Source: Conexibacter stalactiti
Lineage (GTDB): Bacteria; Actinomycetota; Thermoleophilia; Solirubrobacterales; Solirubrobacteraceae
Length of the DNA: 64,000 nucleotides
Strand: one strand, 5' to 3'
Assembly: GCF_035967765.1 (NCBI RefSeq)
Contig: NZ_JAYWIT010000009.1
Shown: piece by piece, positions 62,301-64,000 of the stretch
How the letters are laid out: each line of letters starts with the position of its first letter
Numbering within the stretch: the stretch's first letter is position 1
Position numbers and translations under genes: made by a program
Notes under the pieces: generated by a model
The model's input: the letters and a program-made list of their open reading frames with translations, nothing else
Told to the model about the DNA's origin: nothing
Database searches by the model: none

Positions 62301-62772
62301 CGAGCAGCTCGTGCCGACCGTCTACGACGGCCTGCTGCGCGGCACGCGCGGCAGCTTCCCCGACGTCCCGAACGACGCGCGCGACTACGTCTGCAGCAGC
62401 TTCAAGACATCGCGCGGGATCACGACCTTCGAGCCGTTCGGCGGCGCCTCGGCCGGCGGCGTGCAGACGGTCGTGACGAATGCCGGGCCGCAGCGCGAGA
62501 ACTGGGTCCTCTCGAACGCGACGCCGGCCAACACCGACGCCGACCCGGGCGACACGATGCTGCGCGGCTGGCAGTGGGCGCCGAGCTTCCCGAGCGCGCA
62601 GCTGACGAGCGGGATGTTCGCGACGAACGCGACCGGCCTCGACGTGCCGCCGCTGCTGCCGCTGCCGTACGCGCTGTCGGTCTACGGGCGGCTGAAGGTG
62701 CTGACGATCACGTGGGGCGGCGCCGAGGACGCCGACGGCAACAGCCGCGCCAACTTCTGCTTCGGCAGATGA
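59362..62772 (+). CDS. Large secreted protein with possible REJ/PKD and ILEI-like domains
   Basis: 1136 residues from ATG 59362 with AGGAGG six bases upstream. The signal peptide ends PTASAAA. Residues about 40-215 are Arg-rich beta repeats (...ATLNGRAIGSRF..., ...ARLNGRAIDPPA...). About 230-315 resembles a REJ/PKD domain (AVVLDGRRSR...LRYRWRFVRKPRGSKATL...FTPDRPGRYRLRLTVSE). Two similar units follow (near 370 and 555): PLQLLVLDRATLEPRANSSY...LVIVSTP and GVYVLVLDAGTLAYRSDATF...VLVFVQTIG, resembling ILEI/FAM3-like domains. The remaining 550 residues have no recognised family, with a hydrophobic stretch around DMIASLIGLVAD. Function unknown; probably extracellular. Confidence 0.72.
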   Translation: MTVRCPSACRGIALAAAVFAVAAVTPTASAAASPRVEARLAQVLSPRADAILRGGPTITVRLRGDVTGFSATLNGRAIGSRFTTREGGRLRVARLPAGAASGLRAGSNLLKVRTRSRGGAIDVDAVRFASVRRHAPLLRVSAPRRGAAAARVRLRLAPSDAVVTARLNGRAIDPPAQRGRNRVLLLAADEGLRYGTNTLRVTAVDRARGRHDVEWRTIRIAREAPIPGAGRDRRATAGRAVVLDGRRSRAAHAPQRLRYRWRFVRKPRGSKATLRNATARRPRFTPDRPGRYRLRLTVSERMPVAAPVTHATIAATGPLASASDTTTTEVVPRTPAIGLQLDTIAESGEQMGVRVGDFFHAAPDATKPLQLLVLDRATLEPRANSSYGADDTSTASLKAAVAALDSSALVIVSTPRFGSIVPIADAAALANVNATLKIIGAAPLTAGSAPAGGQGISLCGGVTAGVCAGFSAIGIPGLPSGQGTLNPGLGSSTDSDDSVGGALRGYLQLDAHDNFTYVDGDYVAFDTTAPGTTNSQAAIQVGGQTYTSDALANPLAGVYVLVLDAGTLAYRSDATFALRYGPLDPLVTNMQNLSKLLDGLANDPSVLVFVQTIGRLARWDTFEGRTDLSAWWNRVAASLQHLGGHAMLFDTLTDHGYTQVGPAQSGAQWGYPAPWTKLAGPTVSNTAAQLAGTLSRNGSSQFYAQNAAAVPTPTDDLPLVAYQAPTPWPLRAGAATRAAISCVADTLDLEMPIEASYSSGTLSWGTRAATVSGLTYDELEPTADCQPKQFAAADLSAVKVQLGREFTAVDDLRNWIARVKEPFAGSSSISPLKVAAISDAIEGSVKPPADKQVGADGMGIAEDAFLILGALPGIDEFTFGGPDMIASLIGLVADTTTEPAGPKELEYDAVSADELGITIDEGYLHASQQFDQVFAILVGDWGKLSLADERQQPGGPWEWSDEKTDQAIDLLGYGAQRQAYEQLVPTVYDGLLRGTRGSFPDVPNDARDYVCSSFKTSRGITTFEPFGGASAGGVQTVVTNAGPQRENWVLSNATPANTDADPGDTMLRGWQWAPSFPSAQLTSGMFATNATGLDVPPLLPLPYALSVYGRLKVLTITWGGAEDADGNSRANFCFGR

Positions 62773-62832
62773 GCTGACATCGCGGCCGGCGAGTCGCGTT
62801 GAGGAGGCCGCCGGTCGTCCATACTGCGGCCC

Positions 62833-64000
62833 GTGGCACGGACGCCCCTTCTGGAGCGCGAGCGCGAGCTGGCCGCGCTCGACGCCCTGCTCGACGCCGC
62901 CGCGACCGCGGCTGAGCGCGGCCTCGCGCTGGTCGAGGGCCCGGCCGGGGCTGGCAAGTCGCGGCTGTTGGAGGCGGCGCGGGCCGCGGCGCGCAGGCGC
63001 GGGCTGCGCGTGCTGAGCGCCCATGCCGTCGAGCTGGAGCGGGCCTTCCCGTTCGGCGTCGCGCGCCAGCTCGTCGAGCCGCTGCTGGCCGGCGCCGACG
63101 CGCAGGAGCGCGCGCGGCTGCTCGCCGGCCCGGCCGGCCTGGCCGCTTCGCTGCTGGAGGGCGACGCCGACGCCGCCGCGATCGCCTTCGGCGACGACCA
63201 CCGTCATGCGCTCGCGCACGGGCTGCGCTGGCTGCTGGCCAACGCCGGGCAGCCGCGGCCGTGCATCGCGCTCGTCGACGACGCGCACTGGGCCGATGAG
63301 CCGTCGCTCGCCTTCCTCGCCGCGCTGGCGGCGCGGCTCGACCTGCCGCTCGTGCTCGTCCTCGCGCTGCGGCCGGGCGAGCCGGATGCCGCCGAGGAGC
63401 TGCTCGACCGCCTGCGCGGCGCCCCCGGCGCGCGCCTGCTGCGGCCGGCGCCGCTCGGTCCGCGGGCCGTCTCGGCGCTCGTCGCGCGACGGCTGCCGGC
63501 GCCCGATCCCGCCTTCGTCGCCGCCTGCGCGACCGCGACCGACGGCAACCCGTTCCTGCTGACGGAGCTGATCGAGGCGGCGGCCGCCGATGCCGTCGCG
63601 CCGACCGCCGCGGCCGCCTCGCAGGTGCGGTCGCTCGTTCCCGAGACCATCCTGCGCGCGACGCTGCTGCGCTTCCGGCGGCTGCCGCCGGAGGCGGTCG
63701 CGCTGGCGCGCGCGGCTGCGGTGCTCGGTGAGCGGGCGCCGTTGGCGCGCGCCGCCGCGCTGGTCGAGATCGATGACGCGACCGCGGCGGAGGCGGCCGA
63801 CCGGCTCGCGGCGACGCACGTGCTGGCACCCGGTGAGCCGCTGCGCTTCGTCCATCCGCTCGTCGCCGGAGCGGTCGCCGCCGACCTGCCGGCGCATGCT
63901 CGCGCACGGCTGCACGCGCGCGCCGCCGAGCTGCTGGAGGCCGCCGGCGAAGCGCCCGCGGCGGTCGCGGCGCACCTGCTGCAGGCGCCGGCCGGCGCCT
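62833..64000 (+). CDS. LuxR-family AAA ATPase regulator, N-terminal part, cut by the window edge
   Basis: 389 residues are visible from GTG 62833. LLERERELAALDALL, Walker A EGPAGAGKS (35-43), the GLRVLSAHAVELERAFPFGVARQLVEPLL run and Walker B CIALVDDAHWADEPSLAFLAALAARL identify the large (about 900-residue) ATPase regulators with an AAA_16 domain and a C-terminal LuxR helix-turn-helix, common in actinobacteria. FVHPLVAGAV and the Arg/Ala-rich helices mark the start of the TPR region. The DNA-binding domain lies beyond the right edge, so the class is inferred. Sixty bases after the secreted protein gene. Confidence 0.85.
   Translation, partial: MARTPLLERERELAALDALLDAAATAAERGLALVEGPAGAGKSRLLEAARAAARRRGLRVLSAHAVELERAFPFGVARQLVEPLLAGADAQERARLLAGPAGLAASLLEGDADAAAIAFGDDHRHALAHGLRWLLANAGQPRPCIALVDDAHWADEPSLAFLAALAARLDLPLVLVLALRPGEPDAAEELLDRLRGAPGARLLRPAPLGPRAVSALVARRLPAPDPAFVAACATATDGNPFLLTELIEAAAADAVAPTAAAASQVRSLVPETILRATLLRFRRLPPEAVALARAAAVLGERAPLARAAALVEIDDATAAEAADRLAATHVLAPGEPLRFVHPLVAGAVAADLPAHARARLHARAAELLEAAGEAPAAVAAHLLQAPAGA

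Noticed and set aside
59380..63975. A 1531-residue minus-strand open frame
   Set aside because: Antisense shadow of the secreted protein and of the right-edge regulator; its composition is typical of GC-rich shadow frames.

Overview
The window looks like chromosomal DNA of a high-GC actinobacterium. GC content is very high, GTG and TTG starts are common, 4-base stop/start overlaps are frequent, and large lineage-type secreted proteins sit beside an actinobacterial group 1h [NiFe]-hydrogenase locus. This combination, with many AGA arginine codons in a GC-rich genome, fits Thermoleophilia/Solirubrobacterales (Conexibacter-like). The assignment is an inference from gene content. No rRNA, tRNA, CRISPR array, insertion sequence or prophage was recognised.

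Layout. 1-572: 5' part of a penicillin-binding protein (minus). 682-4506: secreted SdrD/DUF11-repeat protein (minus). 4831-11863: two LuxR-type regulators; the second has an internal tandem duplication and two DNA-binding domains, and it overlaps an operon of a Tat-exported DyP peroxidase, a beta-helix lipoprotein and a small lipoprotein. 11927-17261: two large exported proteins (minus) behind a near-consensus promoter. 17563-22074: a VOC protein, an ABM-type monooxygenase, a TetR regulator divergent from a metallo-beta-lactamase-fold hydrolase with a clear operator, two flavin reductases and an RTX-repeat protein. 22053-26969: a secreted beta-helix-type protein, an ABC-F ATPase and a small exported protein.

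27072-34325: a flavin-monooxygenase island. One minus operon carries two paralogous DszC/SfnB-type monooxygenases, a haloalkane-dehalogenase-like hydrolase, an NtaA/SnaA-type monooxygenase and perhaps a methyltransferase. Divergent from it is an ArsR - SRPBCC - F420-type LLM operon. The likely theme is oxidative attack on organosulfur or similar xenobiotic compounds. 34449-38863: a diguanylate cyclase and pyruvate carboxylase, convergent with overlapping stop codons. 38914-42037: a tightly coupled minus operon of GntR regulator, RecF/OLD-like ATPase, PIN nuclease and RNA ligase, the best candidate here for an undescribed RNA-damage/repair or defence module.

42150-56197: fourteen same-strand genes spaced by no more than 12 bases or overlapping, encoding a complete group 1h high-affinity [NiFe]-hydrogenase with its maturation set: hypC, a second HypC-like protein, hypD, hypE, small and large subunits, a NifU-Rieske-like-DUF5947 fusion, a DUF6084-like protein, an unknown protein, the endopeptidase, hypA, hypB, a double-SIS protein and hypF. 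Directly downstream, 56261-57895 holds a predicted Nur box, a NiCoT nickel transporter and a Fur-family regulator, linking nickel supply to the enzyme. Such hydrogenases scavenge atmospheric H2 during starvation.

57909-64000: a coenzyme-F420:NADP-reductase-like protein, an HxlR regulator, a strong stem-loop, a 1136-residue secreted protein with possible duplicated ILEI-like domains, and the 5' part of a large LuxR-family ATPase regulator running off the right edge.
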